Assembly: GCF_900108035.1 (NCBI RefSeq)
Contig: NZ_FNVS01000006.1
Location: 1-64,000 of the forward strand
Source of the DNA: Parabacteroides chinchillae
Lineage (GTDB): Bacteria > Bacteroidota > Bacteroidia > Bacteroidales > Tannerellaceae
Direction of reading: 5' to 3'
Length of the DNA: 64,000 nt
Part shown: positions 16,703 to 29,915 of the stretch, in pieces
Layout: each line of letters opens with the position of its first letter
Numbering within the stretch: the first letter of the stretch is position 1
The notes under the pieces: generated by a model
Told to the model about the DNA's origin: nothing
Database searches by the model: none
What the model saw: only the letters and a program-made list of their open reading frames with translations
Position numbers and translations under genes: made by a program

Positions 16703-17257
16703 ATGAAAAAAAGAAGTTTAACACTATTATTAGCAACTACATTAGCAAGTAGTGTATTATTCTCATCCTGTATCGGTTCCTTCGGTTTGACCAACAAACT
16801 TTTAACATGGAACAGAAACATAGACAGCAAGTTCGTTAACGAACTTGTATTTATTGCATTCTGGATTGTTCCGGTATATGAAATCTCTGCATTGGCGGAT
16901 GTATTGGTAATTAACTCTATTGAGTTCTGGAGCGGTGATAATCCTGTTGCAGACGTCGGTTCCGTAAAAACGGTTGACACCAAAGACGGAGTATATACCG
17001 TTGAAACAAAGAATGACGGTTATCATATCCAGAAAGAAGGAGAAGAAAAAGCCGTAGACCTTGTTTTCGACAAAGCAGACAAAACATGGAGTGTTGAAGC
17101 AAACGGAGAAACAACCAAGTTACTTAAGTTTGAAAACAATGACGAAGTGGTTATGTATCTGCCGGACGGAAAAGAAATGAATGTAGAACTAAACCAAGCC
17201 GGCGTACTTGCTTTCCAGCAAGTTGCTAACGGGTATTCTTACTATGCCGCAAGATAA
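16703..17257 (+). CDS. DUF3332 lipoprotein
   Basis: This 184-residue protein has a lipoprotein signal (lipobox FSSC, Cys22), then the conserved GSFGLTNKLLTWNRNIDSKF stretch and a hydrophobic segment with FWIVPVYEIS that mark DUF3332. The second half is a beta-rich region with charged strands. These proteins are single-domain envelope lipoproteins of unknown role in Bacteroidota. It stands alone, with the ICE junction before it and a hairpin after it. It is the first chromosomal gene next to the element. Confidence 0.85.
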   Translation: MKKRSLTLLLATTLASSVLFSSCIGSFGLTNKLLTWNRNIDSKFVNELVFIAFWIVPVYEISALADVLVINSIEFWSGDNPVADVGSVKTVDTKDGVYTVETKNDGYHIQKEGEEKAVDLVFDKADKTWSVEANGETTKLLKFENNDEVVMYLPDGKEMNVELNQAGVLAFQQVANGYSYYAAR

Positions 17258-17270
17258 TTAACAATCGGGA

Positions 17271-17320
17271 GGTTGTGTCAAAACGATATTACCGGACGCA
17301 ATTCCGACTTTTGACACACC
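17271..17320 (+). terminator. Long-loop hairpin after DUF3332
   Basis: GGTTGTGTCAAAA pairs with TTTTGACACACC over about 12 bp with a 25-base loop. No T-tract follows, so terminator function is uncertain. Confidence 0.45.
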
Positions 17321-17342
17321 TTCTCAATTTTCAGTCTGCTAA

Positions 17343-20750
<3,408 letters not shown>

Positions 20751-20775
20751 CAAATCATCCTGACTAAAAAACGAA

Positions 20776-20817
20776 AGCAGGGTAACCGGAAACTGATTTC
20801 CGGTTACCCTGCTCTTT
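20776..20817 (+). terminator. Intrinsic terminator after beta-galactosidase
   Basis: A 17-bp perfect stem (AGCAGGGTAACCGGAAA and its inverse) with a 4-base loop is followed by CTTTTAT. Confidence 0.88.
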
Positions 20818-20950
20818 TATTCCAAAACACAAGACTCTAGATTCGCATTATTTATAACGGAGATGGAGAAACAATTTAATAAAGACATGTGATAATGGTT
20901 TGCCCACAACGATCAAAGAAAGCAATCATTAACAACAACCGGACGTTGCA

Positions 20951-21808
20951 TTAAACCACCAAGCTTTGCAGCGCGATCCGTATATCAGGATATAAAAAAG
21001 CATAACCCGCCGATTGTAACCTGGCAGGAAAAGCCTTCTGGCCTTCCGTTGCCAATACTTCTCCTTCTCCATATAAAAGACGGAACACAAACTTAGGAAC
21101 CACAAACCAGGCAGGTCTGTGCAAAGCAGCCGCAGCAGCTTCTGTAAACACACGGTTCGTCACCGGCTGAGGAGATACAAAGTTGATTATTCCACTCAGT
21201 TCTTTGTGTGTAATAACAAATTGCATGGCAGACATCAAATCTTCAATATGAATCCAGGAAAAGCCTTGTTTGCCGGAAGCAATTTTTCCTCCTGCAAAAA
21301 AACGGAACGGAAGCAACATAAATGGAAGTGCACCGCCATCGGATGCCAGAACAACACCCAGGCGCGCAATAACCAAACGAATGTCAGTAGAAAGCTTCTG
21401 GGCTTCCTCTTCCCATTTCTTACAAACATCCGCTAAAAAGCCACTTCCTTCCTGGCTACTGCTTTCATTATATATACCATCAGAAGGATAAATACCTACA
21501 GCTGAGATGGAGATAAACAGGCTTGGCTTTAAAGGCATGTCATTAACGATAGAAACAAGTCGGCGTGTAGTCTGTACCCGGCTATTCATAATTTTGCGTT
21601 TGGCAACCTTTGTCCACCGCTGGTTAATAGTAGCCCCGGCCAGGTTTATAACAACATCGCAACCGGAAAGAGCATCTTTCAGAACATCGTCCGAAGACAT
21701 CTTGAAATAAGCATGTTTTAACGGGACAACCGTATCGCCTTGTCTCGAAAAAAATGCACCCAAGTGCTTTCCTATAAAACCGCTGCTTCCACTGATTGCT
21801 ATTTTCAT
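20951..21808 (-). CDS. TIGR01777-type NAD(P)-dependent epimerase (YfcH-like)
   Basis: This 285-residue extended SDR protein has the N-terminal nucleotide-binding motif SGSSGFIGKHLG. It also has the family stretches INLAGATINQRWT and SAVGIYP, and a C-terminal DUF1731-like part (VLATEGQKAFPARLQSAGYAF, here about residues 250-270). I chose the ATG at 21808 because AGGA lies before it; a TTG five codons upstream is the alternative. The family is linked to cell-division inhibitor SulA-like names and has no settled substrate. It is monocistronic between a terminator and the TlpA gene. Confidence 0.88.
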   Translation of the reverse strand: MKIAISGSSGFIGKHLGAFFSRQGDTVVPLKHAYFKMSSDDVLKDALSGCDVVINLAGATINQRWTKVAKRKIMNSRVQTTRRLVSIVNDMPLKPSLFISISAVGIYPSDGIYNESSSQEGSGFLADVCKKWEEEAQKLSTDIRLVIARLGVVLASDGGALPFMLLPFRFFAGGKIASGKQGFSWIHIEDLMSAMQFVITHKELSGIINFVSPQPVTNRVFTEAAAAALHRPAWFVVPKFVFRLLYGEGEVLATEGQKAFPARLQSAGYAFLYPDIRIALQSLVV

Positions 21809-21882
21809 TGTTCTATTCCTCAACTCTTTATTATGTTAAAATAACAAGTTGAAGAATAGATTTGTTTTTGATTGGAAAAGGT

Positions 21883-22872
21883 CTACTTAATAACTTCTTC
21901 CAATTTTTTATGCAGCTCTTCCTCTTTAATATTCTTAGCTATAATTACCCCATCCGGATCGAGCAACAGGTTGGCAGGAATACCACGTATTCCATAAAGG
22001 GCAGGTATTTCGGAATCCCAGTATTTCAGATCAGAAAGATGTGTCCACGTAAGCTGGTCATCTTCTATTGCTTTCAGCCATTTGCCTTTGTCTTTATCCA
22101 AAGAGATTCCTAGCACCGTAAAGTTCTTATCCTTATATTTCTGATATGCTTTTACGACATTCGGATTTTCTTTACGGCAAGGAGGACACCAGGATGCCCA
22201 GAAATCCAACAAGACATACTTACCTTTGAAATCGGATAAAGAAACAATCACACCTGCCGTATCGGGCAACGAAAACTCCGGAGCCTTCTGTCCGATCTGT
22301 ACATGGTTCAATTGTTCGATAATAGCATCCAAATCTTTTACATAAGGACAATCAGCCAAGTTTTGCGACAACTGATTTCTCGTTTCAGTCAACTGTTGCA
22401 ATGGCAATTGATAAGTGAAGTAACGGTATAAATAAAAAGCCGCCACCGGCGAACTGGGATACTTGTTAACCAAGCTGTCTATATTATATCCCTTTTCGAA
22501 CACTTTGGTGGCATTCTCCCGGAAAAGATCGTTGATAGGAGAATTTTCAACAGTGATTGTTTCTCCTTCGGGGTCGACCGCTACATTCATATTGACATTT
22601 TCAATAAAGAACTGTACCGGGTAATCCATTTGGTCAGTAGCCAAACCAAACAATAAAGGCTGGTCTACTTCTCCTTTGAAAGTGAATTTGCCGTCTTTTA
22701 CATCTGCCGTATCTACATCGAAGAACATTTTATTGCGAAACGACTTCAGGTAGACTTTACCTTCAGGCATATTCTCTACTATACCATTAATGACATATCC
22801 TTTGGGCACTTCCTGGCAGCTAACCATAAGCAAACCGGATAAAACCAGCATTACGAATTGTTTCATATTCAT
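21883..22872 (-). CDS. TlpA-like thiol-disulfide oxidoreductase lipoprotein
   Basis: This 329-residue lipoprotein (lipobox MVSC) has two parts. A DUF4369 domain (about 25-125) is common in Bacteroidota redox lipoproteins. A C-terminal thioredoxin-like AhpC/TSA domain follows (about 195-325) with the active site WCPPC and the cis-Pro region GIRGIPANLL. It probably reduces disulfides in periplasmic proteins or supports cytochrome maturation. It starts 13 bases after the ferredoxin gene, so the two are cotranscribed. This suggests a shared redox role, though a direct electron path is not shown. Confidence 0.9.
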   Translation of the reverse strand: MNMKQFVMLVLSGLLMVSCQEVPKGYVINGIVENMPEGKVYLKSFRNKMFFDVDTADVKDGKFTFKGEVDQPLLFGLATDQMDYPVQFFIENVNMNVAVDPEGETITVENSPINDLFRENATKVFEKGYNIDSLVNKYPSSPVAAFYLYRYFTYQLPLQQLTETRNQLSQNLADCPYVKDLDAIIEQLNHVQIGQKAPEFSLPDTAGVIVSLSDFKGKYVLLDFWASWCPPCRKENPNVVKAYQKYKDKNFTVLGISLDKDKGKWLKAIEDDQLTWTHLSDLKYWDSEIPALYGIRGIPANLLLDPDGVIIAKNIKEEELHKKLEEVIK

Positions 22873-22885
22873 GATTATTTATTAT

Positions 22886-23659
22886 TTATATTTCGGGATG
22901 ATGATAACGTCCTTTTTTCAGCGTAGCTTTGCCATATTCTATAGCCTTCACAGGGCAACGGTGAATACAGGCAAGGCATTGCACACAACTATCCGACCAT
23001 TGCGGCTTGCATCCTTTTTGCATGGAGATCGTATTTGTCGGACAAATACGTTCGCATAACCCGCAAGAAACACATGCATCTGTTGCGTAAAAGGCATTAC
23101 TTCCCAATGCAAATTTAGTAAAAAGGGGATAAATAAGATAGCTTTTGCAAAAAGCGGCACTTCCGGCATGGTATAAACTGCCTTCGTGTTGATGATTGAT
23201 AGCATCCACTATTGCAGAAAGGCGAGCCGGGGCGTTTACCAGTTTCTCCTGTTCCACCTTCTCCGGATCGACGTCAAAACCAGGCAAGAGTATATAGTTA
23301 TTGGGCATTTGTACAGAAAAGGCAGCCGTAAGTTTCAAACCGCGGCTCCGGAGTTTTTTGTTTACAATATCCGATGTATGCCCGCAATCGTCTCCACAGG
23401 TACAAACCGAATAAACGGGATGTTGCTTATATCCTTCCAGCTTCAATAAAGAAATAAATTCGAGAACCATTACCGCCGGTCCCCACGAATGGACAGGATA
23501 AACAAAGATAACCTTTTCTCCTTCTTTAAGCGAATAACGAAGCTCGCTTTTATTCTGCTTTAATTCTTCAGCTATAGATAATAAAGGTTCATCAAATACT
23601 CCACCTAAATTCTTTGCTACCCAACGGGAATTGCCTGTACCTGTGAAATAGAATATCAT
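22886..23659 (-). CDS. EFR1-type ferredoxin with flavodoxin-like domain
   Basis: This 257-residue protein fuses an N-terminal flavodoxin-like domain (FYFTGTGNSRWVA loop at the start) to two C-terminal [4Fe-4S] motifs. The motifs are CVSCGLCERICP and CVQCLACIHRCP, spanning about residues 190-235. EFR1-family proteins are cytoplasmic electron carriers in anaerobes that can combine FMN and two clusters. The acceptor is unknown. It is followed by the TlpA-like lipoprotein gene and diverges from the M28 peptidase, with 230 bases of probable promoter region between them. Confidence 0.9.
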   Translation of the reverse strand: MIFYFTGTGNSRWVAKNLGGVFDEPLLSIAEELKQNKSELRYSLKEGEKVIFVYPVHSWGPAVMVLEFISLLKLEGYKQHPVYSVCTCGDDCGHTSDIVNKKLRSRGLKLTAAFSVQMPNNYILLPGFDVDPEKVEQEKLVNAPARLSAIVDAINHQHEGSLYHAGSAAFCKSYLIYPLFTKFALGSNAFYATDACVSCGLCERICPTNTISMQKGCKPQWSDSCVQCLACIHRCPVKAIEYGKATLKKGRYHHPEI

Positions 23660-23889
23660 ATGTAACTTTAATTAGTTCAGACACAAAAATAAGAATTATA
23701 ATTCCACATCCCATATTCCGGCGCTCTTTTCCAACCCTACAAGGGCAGTGCTATGGTTAAATAACGTTTCGATGTAAAGGTATTTATTTTATATATCAGC
23801 ATTTTCCGATTAAAAAATCATTTTCACTCTTATCACTTGATATAATTTGAAATAATCCCGTTCTTTGTAAGGACTTAAATAATACTTGT

Positions 23890-25437
23890 ATGAAAAGGAA
23901 TATACTCATTTTTATGGCAATGGTCTGCCTGTCTTTCACTACTGTATTTGCACAAGAACCGGCAATAAAAAAGATTATCGAAACCGGACAAACAGACAAT
24001 CAGGTCATGCACCATCTGGATATACTGACAAATCGTTTCGGCGGACGCCCTATTGGTTCCGATGCATACGAAAATGCCGCCGAATGGATCGTTCGTGAAT
24101 TTAAAAGCTGGGGAGTAGACGTAGAGCTGCAAGAAGCCGGAACCCTTCCGGTAGGCTTCAACCGTGGCCCCTGGTTCGGACGTTTATTGGGAGACAATGC
24201 CATGGATCTTCATTTTGTCACTCCTTCTTATACATCAGGCACAAAAGGACTACAACGTGGTCATGTTTTATTAGAACCTCGCACGCAAGAAGAATTTAAT
24301 CGCATGAAAGGCCGTTTGAAAGGTGCATGGGTACTCATATCCGGCACAAACGAAGGATGGCCTGTCGACCGTTCTGCACATGGAGATTCCATCCGTGTGG
24401 AAACCAAAAAGAAAAATGAAGAGATTGCTAAAAAGAATGATGAACTGATGGAAGAAAACTGGACAAAAGGTACAAAGCATGAAATGCTACCTTACGAAGA
24501 ATATCCGGGTTTGTTTTACAAAGAAATGTGTGAAGCCGGAGCATTAGGATTCATTCAATCGGCAACAGTCCCTTTGCGTGCATTATATGACCGCAACATG
24601 CTTCAGGATACTGCTACCAATTTTGATAATTTGCCCGAAGTAGCAGACATCAAATTAGATGAACATCAATATGCAATCATCAAGCAAATGGCAAAGGAAC
24701 GTCGTGAATTCTTGTTGGAATTTGACATTCGCAACCATTTCAAACTAGGCCCCGTAAAATACTATAATGTGGTAGGTTCTATCAAAGGTAGCAAGTATCC
24801 GGATGAATATGTAATCGTAAGCGGGCATCTCGATTCTTACGATGTAGCAACCGGAGGCATCGATTGTGGAACAGGTATAGGTCCGATGATGGAAGTAGCC
24901 CGCATGATTGCACAATCGGGTGCTAAACCCAAACGTACAATCCTGTTCATCGGTTTTGCAGGAGAAGAGTTCGGATTACTCGGAGCGCAAGCATGGGCTA
25001 AGACAAATGCTTCCAAATTACCCAAGATAGCCAACATGTTTAACCGTGACGGAGGACCGGAACCACCGGTAGGTATCTCTGTACCACAAAACGTATATGA
25101 TGAGTTTGTCAAGATATGCGAACCAATTAAAAAAATACGTCCCGATTATCCGTTTGAAGTAAAAGTACGCGAACCTCGTAAACGTCCTACTAAAGCAGGA
25201 GGTACAGATGCTTCTGTATTTGCCGTACAAGGAGTGCCAACACTGGGATTCATTACCGAAGACATTAAAGGCTACAACTTCAGCTATGGCGAAATATGGC
25301 ACACGGAACGTGACCTTTATACCAAAAACATTCCGGAATACCAAGAACACACAGCTACAGTAACAGCAATTGTTGTCTTGGGAGTAGCTAATCTGGACAA
25401 ACAATTATCCCGCGAAGGACTGTACACGAAAGAATAA
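23890..25437 (+). CDS. Exported M28-family zinc aminopeptidase
   Basis: This 515-residue protein has a signal peptide (cleavage near VFAQ). An N-terminal region with a PA-like insert comes next and then the M28 peptidase domain. Zinc ligands can be read in GHLDSYDVATGG (His and Asp), CGTG, FAGEEFGLLG (the catalytic Glu pair) and the late His of EIWHTERD. It probably trims N-terminal residues from peptides in the periplasm. It is monocistronic, with a hairpin terminator before the tRNA-His gene on the other strand. Confidence 0.9.
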   Translation: MKRNILIFMAMVCLSFTTVFAQEPAIKKIIETGQTDNQVMHHLDILTNRFGGRPIGSDAYENAAEWIVREFKSWGVDVELQEAGTLPVGFNRGPWFGRLLGDNAMDLHFVTPSYTSGTKGLQRGHVLLEPRTQEEFNRMKGRLKGAWVLISGTNEGWPVDRSAHGDSIRVETKKKNEEIAKKNDELMEENWTKGTKHEMLPYEEYPGLFYKEMCEAGALGFIQSATVPLRALYDRNMLQDTATNFDNLPEVADIKLDEHQYAIIKQMAKERREFLLEFDIRNHFKLGPVKYYNVVGSIKGSKYPDEYVIVSGHLDSYDVATGGIDCGTGIGPMMEVARMIAQSGAKPKRTILFIGFAGEEFGLLGAQAWAKTNASKLPKIANMFNRDGGPEPPVGISVPQNVYDEFVKICEPIKKIRPDYPFEVKVREPRKRPTKAGGTDASVFAVQGVPTLGFITEDIKGYNFSYGEIWHTERDLYTKNIPEYQEHTATVTAIVVLGVANLDKQLSREGLYTKE

Positions 25438-25561
25438 AAGGTAAGTTGTTTTCATATTCCACTTTGTCACCTTCTGTTGAGCCCCATATATAACAGTATT
25501 TTGGTAGGCAACTAAATTGAATAAGGTAGGCAATGAAACCGTGACAGATAGACAACAAAAA

Positions 25562-25600
25562 AAGACTGTCTAACTTTTAATGTTAAACAGTCTCTCTTTT
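25562..25600 (+). terminator. Intrinsic terminator between M28 peptidase and tRNA-His
   Basis: AAGACTGTCTAAC pairs with GTTAAACAGTCT with one mismatch and a 7-base loop, then CTCTTTTT follows. It can serve the plus-strand gene; the reverse strand also has an A/T-rich flank for the tRNA. Confidence 0.7.
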
Positions 25601-25608
25601 TACTTTGC

Positions 25609-25686
25609 TGGGGTGAAAGATGGGGTTCGAACCCACGACCCTTGGAACCACAATCCAATGCTCTAACCAACTGAGCTACATTCACC
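25609..25686 (-). tRNA. tRNA-His (GTG)
   Basis: The anticodon loop TTGTGGT reads GTG. The extra 5' G(-1) faces C73, as expected for tRNA-His, and CCA is encoded. D, anticodon and T arms fold normally. One acceptor pair (6:67) is a U-U mismatch. Confidence 0.95.
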
Positions 25687-25783
25687 ATGTCTATTTATAA
25701 GTCTCTCTTTCTTTAAGACGGTGCAAAGATAGATATTATTTTTAATTCCACAAATATTTCAGTCAAAAATCAATCTAAAAATT

Positions 25784-26686
25784 TCATTTATAGATTGCCT
25801 TTTTCCCAGCAAGCAGAGTATTGCGCATTAACGAAATAATAGTCATAGGACCTACTCCACCCGGTACCGGAGTGATATAGGAACACTTAGGTGCTACTTC
25901 ATTGAACTTAACATCGCCGGTAAGCTTGAACCCGCTTTTAGTTGTTGCATTAGGAACACGGGTTGTACCCACGTCTACAATAACAGCTCCAGGCTTTACC
26001 ATATCGGCTTTCAAAAATTCGGGAACACCTAATGCTGCAATAATAATATCGGCAGAAAGACACATTTCTTTCAGGTTAGTAGAACGGCTATGGCATACAG
26101 TGACAGTACAGTCCCCCGGATAGGCTTTCTGCATCATAAGGGTTGCCATCGGCTTGCCCACGATATTACTACGTCCTAACACTACGCAGTGTTTTCCTTG
26201 TGTAGGAATATTATATCGTTTCAATAATTCCAGGATACCGGCAGGGGTAGCAGAAACAAAACAAGGCAGCCCTATAGACATACGCCCTACATTAATAGGA
26301 TGAAAACCGTCCACATCTTTACGATAATCTATTGCTTCAATCACTTTCTGTTCGGAAATGTGTTTAGGTAAAGGTAGTTGAACTATAAATCCGTCTACAT
26401 CCGGATCATTATTCAGTTCGTCTACTTTACGAAGCAATTCTTCCTCGGTCACATCACTTTCATAACGAATCAGGGTAGATTTGAAACCTATTTCTTCGCA
26501 AGTCTTTACTTTACTGGCAACGTATGTTTCGCTTCCACCGTCATGACCTACCAAGATAGCAGCCAAATGAGGTATTTTACCTCCCGCCGCCTTAATCTGT
26601 ACCACTTCTTCAGCCATCTCCTGCTTCATTTGTGCAGAAACAGCTTTACCATCAAGTAACTGATACTGTTTTTCTTCCATATTCAT
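25784..26686 (-). CDS. folD: Methylene-THF dehydrogenase / methenyl-THF cyclohydrolase
   Basis: This roughly 300-residue bifunctional enzyme interconverts 5,10-methylene-THF and 10-formyl-THF in one-carbon metabolism. It has the family motifs [14 protein letters not shown] (with the catalytic Lys), [11 protein letters not shown] and the C-terminal signature PGGVGPMT, plus a Rossmann motif [11 protein letters not shown] start two codons in (MEEKQ) is equally possible. It lies 12 bases behind ffh on the same strand, so the two are probably one transcript. Confidence 0.95.
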   Translation of the reverse strand: MNMEEKQYQLLDGKAVSAQMKQEMAEEVVQIKAAGGKIPHLAAILVGHDGGSETYVASKVKTCEEIGFKSTLIRYESDVTEEELLRKVDELNNDPDVDGFIVQLPLPKHISEQKVIEAIDYRKDVDGFHPINVGRMSIGLPCFVSATPAGILELLKRYNIPTQGKHCVVLGRSNIVGKPMATLMMQKAYPGDCTVTVCHSRSTNLKEMCLSADIIIAALGVPEFLKADMVKPGAVIVDVGTTRVPNATTKSGFKLTGDVKFNEVAPKCSYITPVPGGVGPMTIISLMRNTLLAGKKAIYK

Positions 26687-26698
26687 ATCTCCTGTAGT

Positions 26699-28024
26699 TT
26701 ATCGTCTGAATGAAGGTAATTTCCGTGCACCGGGTTTAGCGGCTGTAAGCATTTTCATCATCTTTCGTGTTTCTTCAAACTGTTTAACCAGTTTATTTAC
26801 TTCCTGGATAGACGTACCACTTCCGGTAGCTATACGCTGCCGACGAGAACCATTCAACACTCCCGGATTAACACGTTCTTCCGGAGTCATTGAAAAAATA
26901 ATTGCTTCTATACTCTTGAATGCATTATCGTCTATATCTATATTCTTCAATGCCTTACCTACTCCCGGAATCATTGATGCGAGTTCTTTCAGATTACCCA
27001 TTTTCTTGATCTGTTGTATCTGGGTAAGGAAGTCATTAAAGTCGAATTGATTCTTGGCAATTCGTTTCTGCAAACGTTTAGCCTCTTCTTCGTTGTATTG
27101 TTCTTGCGCACGTTCTACCAACGAAACAATGTCTCCCATGCCTAATATACGGTCGGCCATACGGTCGGGGTGGAATACATCCAAGGCATCCATCTTTTCG
27201 CCGGTTCCTACAAACTTGATAGGTTTGTCTACTACGGAACGGATAGAAAGAGCAGCACCACCACGGGTATCACCATCCAGTTTGGTAAGAACAACACCAT
27301 TAAAATCAAGACGTTCGTTAAATTCTTTTGCCGTGTTAACCGCATCTTGCCCAGTCATGGCATCTACCACAAACAAAGTTTCATTTGGTTGAATGGCATT
27401 TTTGATTGCAGTAATTTCCTGCATCATTTGTTCGTCTATAGCCAAACGTCCGGCTGTATCGACAATCACCAAGTCATTGCCTTTGTTTTTAGCTTCTTTA
27501 ATAGCATTCAGTGCAATCTCTACCGGACTTTTGCTTTCCAGCTCTGCATATACAGGTACACCTATTTGCTCACCTAATACCTTCAGCTGCTCGATAGCCG
27601 CAGGGCGATATACATCGCAGGCAACCAATAATGGTGATTTGCCTTTTTTTGTCTTCAACATGTTTGCCAGCTTACCGGTAAATGTAGTCTTACCCGAACC
27701 TTGCAAACCAGACATCAAGATAATAGAAGGAGAACCTTTAAGGTCAATTTCCGCAGCCGTACCACCCATCAGGCTGGCCAATTCGTCATGTACGATCTTC
27801 ACCATCAACTGGCTTGGCTTAATAGAAGTAAGCACATTCTGACCGAGAGCTTTCTCTTTTACGGTATCGGTAAATTGCTTCGCAACCTTATAATTAACGT
27901 CGGCATCCAAGAGGGCTTTACGGACATCTTTCAATGTTTCTGCCACATTTATCTCGGTAATTTTGCCTTCACCTTTCAACAGTTTAAACGATCTGTCTAA
28001 CCTTTCGCTTAAATTTTCAAACAT
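26699..28024 (-). CDS. ffh: Signal recognition particle protein Ffh
   Basis: This 441-residue SRP54 GTPase binds 4.5S RNA and signal sequences and delivers ribosomes to FtsY. It has a helical N domain, then the G domain with GLQGSGKTT (about 106-114), DTAGR and TKLDGD. The C-terminal Met-rich M domain carries the RNA-binding motif NGSRRQRIATGSG. The length is normal. It leads an ffh-folD operon. A Bacteroides -7 box lies 42 bases upstream. Confidence 0.96.
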   Translation of the reverse strand: MFENLSERLDRSFKLLKGEGKITEINVAETLKDVRKALLDADVNYKVAKQFTDTVKEKALGQNVLTSIKPSQLMVKIVHDELASLMGGTAAEIDLKGSPSIILMSGLQGSGKTTFTGKLANMLKTKKGKSPLLVACDVYRPAAIEQLKVLGEQIGVPVYAELESKSPVEIALNAIKEAKNKGNDLVIVDTAGRLAIDEQMMQEITAIKNAIQPNETLFVVDAMTGQDAVNTAKEFNERLDFNGVVLTKLDGDTRGGAALSIRSVVDKPIKFVGTGEKMDALDVFHPDRMADRILGMGDIVSLVERAQEQYNEEEAKRLQKRIAKNQFDFNDFLTQIQQIKKMGNLKELASMIPGVGKALKNIDIDDNAFKSIEAIIFSMTPEERVNPGVLNGSRRQRIATGSGTSIQEVNKLVKQFEETRKMMKMLTAAKPGARKLPSFRR

Positions 28025-28066
28025 AATTTGTATGTATTTTTATTTTCTTCTTTCTATTAACGTGCG

Positions 28067-28074
28067 CAAAAGTA
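28067..28074 (-). promoter_or_regulatory. Bacteroides-type -7 box for ffh
   Basis: TACTTTTG on the minus strand fits TAnnTTTG. A TTGC about 20 bases further upstream may act as the -33 element. Confidence 0.55.
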
Positions 28075-28093
28075 CGAAAAAGGAAGCAATTAT

Positions 28094-29416
28094 CTAAATC
28101 TTTTTATTCTGCCAAGATGCTTTTTTCAAATAAATCGCACTTGCTATAAGCAGGCCTGTATAATAGATGGCTTCGGTAGTGAAACATACACTTACAGGCA
28201 TACGCAGACAGATACCGGCTACATAAACATAAACACAGTACAAAACCAATGTTGCCGTCTCCATAATAAGAGCCGGACGTGTATTGCCGGTTCCGGATAT
28301 GCCATTGAAAACTATATTTGCCACAGCACCTACCAACATCGCCCCTGCAATTACATACAGTGAAGGTACAGATTCTGCAATCAAAGCCTGTTCATTTGTA
28401 TAAATAGACAATATTGTCTTAGGCATCAAACAGACAATTACGACACATACAGCCATAATATAAAACGACAAACGGGCTATCTTTTTAATAATCGGTATTA
28501 CCTGGTCTACATGTCCGGCTCCAATAGTGTTGCTTACAAATGAGTTCGTGGTAGTAGACAATGAACTAACCGGTATCAGCAAAACGATGTATACACTCCT
28601 GACTATATTTGCAATTGCCAGCTCCCGTTGCCCCAACCGCTCAACAGCCACAAAGAAAAAGAACCATGTACTCATGGAAACAAAGTACTGCAGCATTGTA
28701 AAAACAGATATACTCAACACGCGCTTCAGTAAACCGAAATCAAATGAACGGAGATGGTCCAGTCCGTATTTTTTTATATCTACCGTAAAACGGGTATATA
28801 CCACAAAGAAAACAATAGACACTGCTTCTGCCATGACTGAAGCTATAGCCGCCCCTTTGATTCCCAGCTGCGGAAATCCTGCATGACCGAATATAAGCAG
28901 ATAATCAAGCAATACATTCGTCATTGCCATGAGAACAGCATTTAAAGTAAGGACTTTCGTTCTCGTAATACCGATAAACAGAGCACGAAACATAACGTTG
29001 ACAAATGAAAAGAAGAACCCGAATACACGCCAGTCCAAAAACTCTTCGGTAGCATGCAGAATCGTATCCGACGAAATGAGCAAGCGCATTACACCTCCTG
29101 CAAAGAAACGGGAAAAAGCAAATAAAACGGCCGCCAGGAAAGAAAGGAAAAACACCCCCTGAATCATTACGGGGCCAACATCTTTATATTGCTGTTCTCC
29201 GTTTCTGCGGGCAATCACAATTTGCGAACCTGTGCTAAAACCAAAAGCAATCGTAAAGATACATATATAGTAGAGCCCTCCCATAGCAGAAGCGCCCAAC
29301 TCCACTTCTCCCACCCTGCCCAGGAAAGCCGTATCAGTCACATTTATTACATTCTGCGCCAAAAGGCTCAGGAAGATAGGATAACTGACATTCCATATTT
29401 GTTTATTCGTATACAT
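28094..29416 (-). CDS. MATE family efflux transporter
   Basis: This 440-residue inner-membrane antiporter of the MatE family has about 12 hydrophobic segments in two homologous halves. The N-terminal stretch NVTDTAFLGRVGEVELGA matches the usual first-repeat motif, and GAGHVDQ and FNGISGTGNTRPA fit the second half. It exports drugs or other organic cations using Na+ or H+. The ATG at 29416 (MYTNKQIW) is preferred; an upstream start would read through the panD terminator hairpin. It lies downstream of panD but is separated from it by that terminator. Confidence 0.92.
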   Translation of the reverse strand: MYTNKQIWNVSYPIFLSLLAQNVINVTDTAFLGRVGEVELGASAMGGLYYICIFTIAFGFSTGSQIVIARRNGEQQYKDVGPVMIQGVFFLSFLAAVLFAFSRFFAGGVMRLLISSDTILHATEEFLDWRVFGFFFSFVNVMFRALFIGITRTKVLTLNAVLMAMTNVLLDYLLIFGHAGFPQLGIKGAAIASVMAEAVSIVFFVVYTRFTVDIKKYGLDHLRSFDFGLLKRVLSISVFTMLQYFVSMSTWFFFFVAVERLGQRELAIANIVRSVYIVLLIPVSSLSTTTNSFVSNTIGAGHVDQVIPIIKKIARLSFYIMAVCVVIVCLMPKTILSIYTNEQALIAESVPSLYVIAGAMLVGAVANIVFNGISGTGNTRPALIMETATLVLYCVYVYVAGICLRMPVSVCFTTEAIYYTGLLIASAIYLKKASWQNKKI

Positions 29417-29448
29417 AATAATGTTTTCTATAAAACAGAAAAGGTGAC

Positions 29449-29476
29449 AAAAAAAGCCCGCCATTCACGGCGAGCT
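29449..29476 (-). terminator. Intrinsic terminator after panD
   Basis: On the minus strand AGCTCGCC pairs with GGCGGGCT (one T-G pair), followed by seven T. Confidence 0.85.
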
Positions 29477-29514
29477 TATATTATTCAATTTACAATCAAT
29501 ATCGCTTACCGATG

Positions 29515-29865
29515 CTATACCAGTTTATTCGTCGCCGTATCGGGAAACACAACGGCCGGTTTAAATGTTTTAGCTTCCTCAAAATCCATCAAAGCATACG
29601 ACATAATGATAACAATGTCTCCGGGTTGTGCTTTTCGTGCGGCAGCTCCGTTCAGACAGACAACACCTGAACCGCGTTGCCCTTTAATAATGTACGTTTC
29701 AAAACGTTCACCGTTATTGTTATTCACGATAGAAACCTTTTCATTAGCAATCAGGTTGGCCGCATCCAGCAGATCTTCATCTACCGTTATGCTTCCGATA
29801 TAGTTCAGATTGGCTTCAGTAACCGTCACCCTGTGAATCTTTGATTTAACTACTTCTATAAACAT
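29515..29865 (-). CDS. panD: Aspartate 1-decarboxylase
   Basis: This 116-residue pyruvoyl enzyme converts L-aspartate to beta-alanine for pantothenate and CoA synthesis. The self-cleavage site is the Gly-Ser in [11 protein letters not shown] (Gly24/Ser25), where Ser becomes the pyruvoyl group. The conserved [11 protein letters not shown] stretch is present. Length is typical. It lies 50 bases behind panC in the same direction, and panC joins its product to pantoate. A hairpin with a T-tract ends the unit. Confidence 0.96.
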   Translation of the reverse strand: MFIEVVKSKIHRVTVTEANLNYIGSITVDEDLLDAANLIANEKVSIVNNNNGERFETYIIKGQRGSGVVCLNGAAARKAQPGDIVIIMSYALMDFEEAKTFKPAVVFPDTATNKLV

Positions 29866-29915
29866 ATATATTCTAGATTTACAATTCGTGATTTACAATC
29901 TACAAACCACAATTC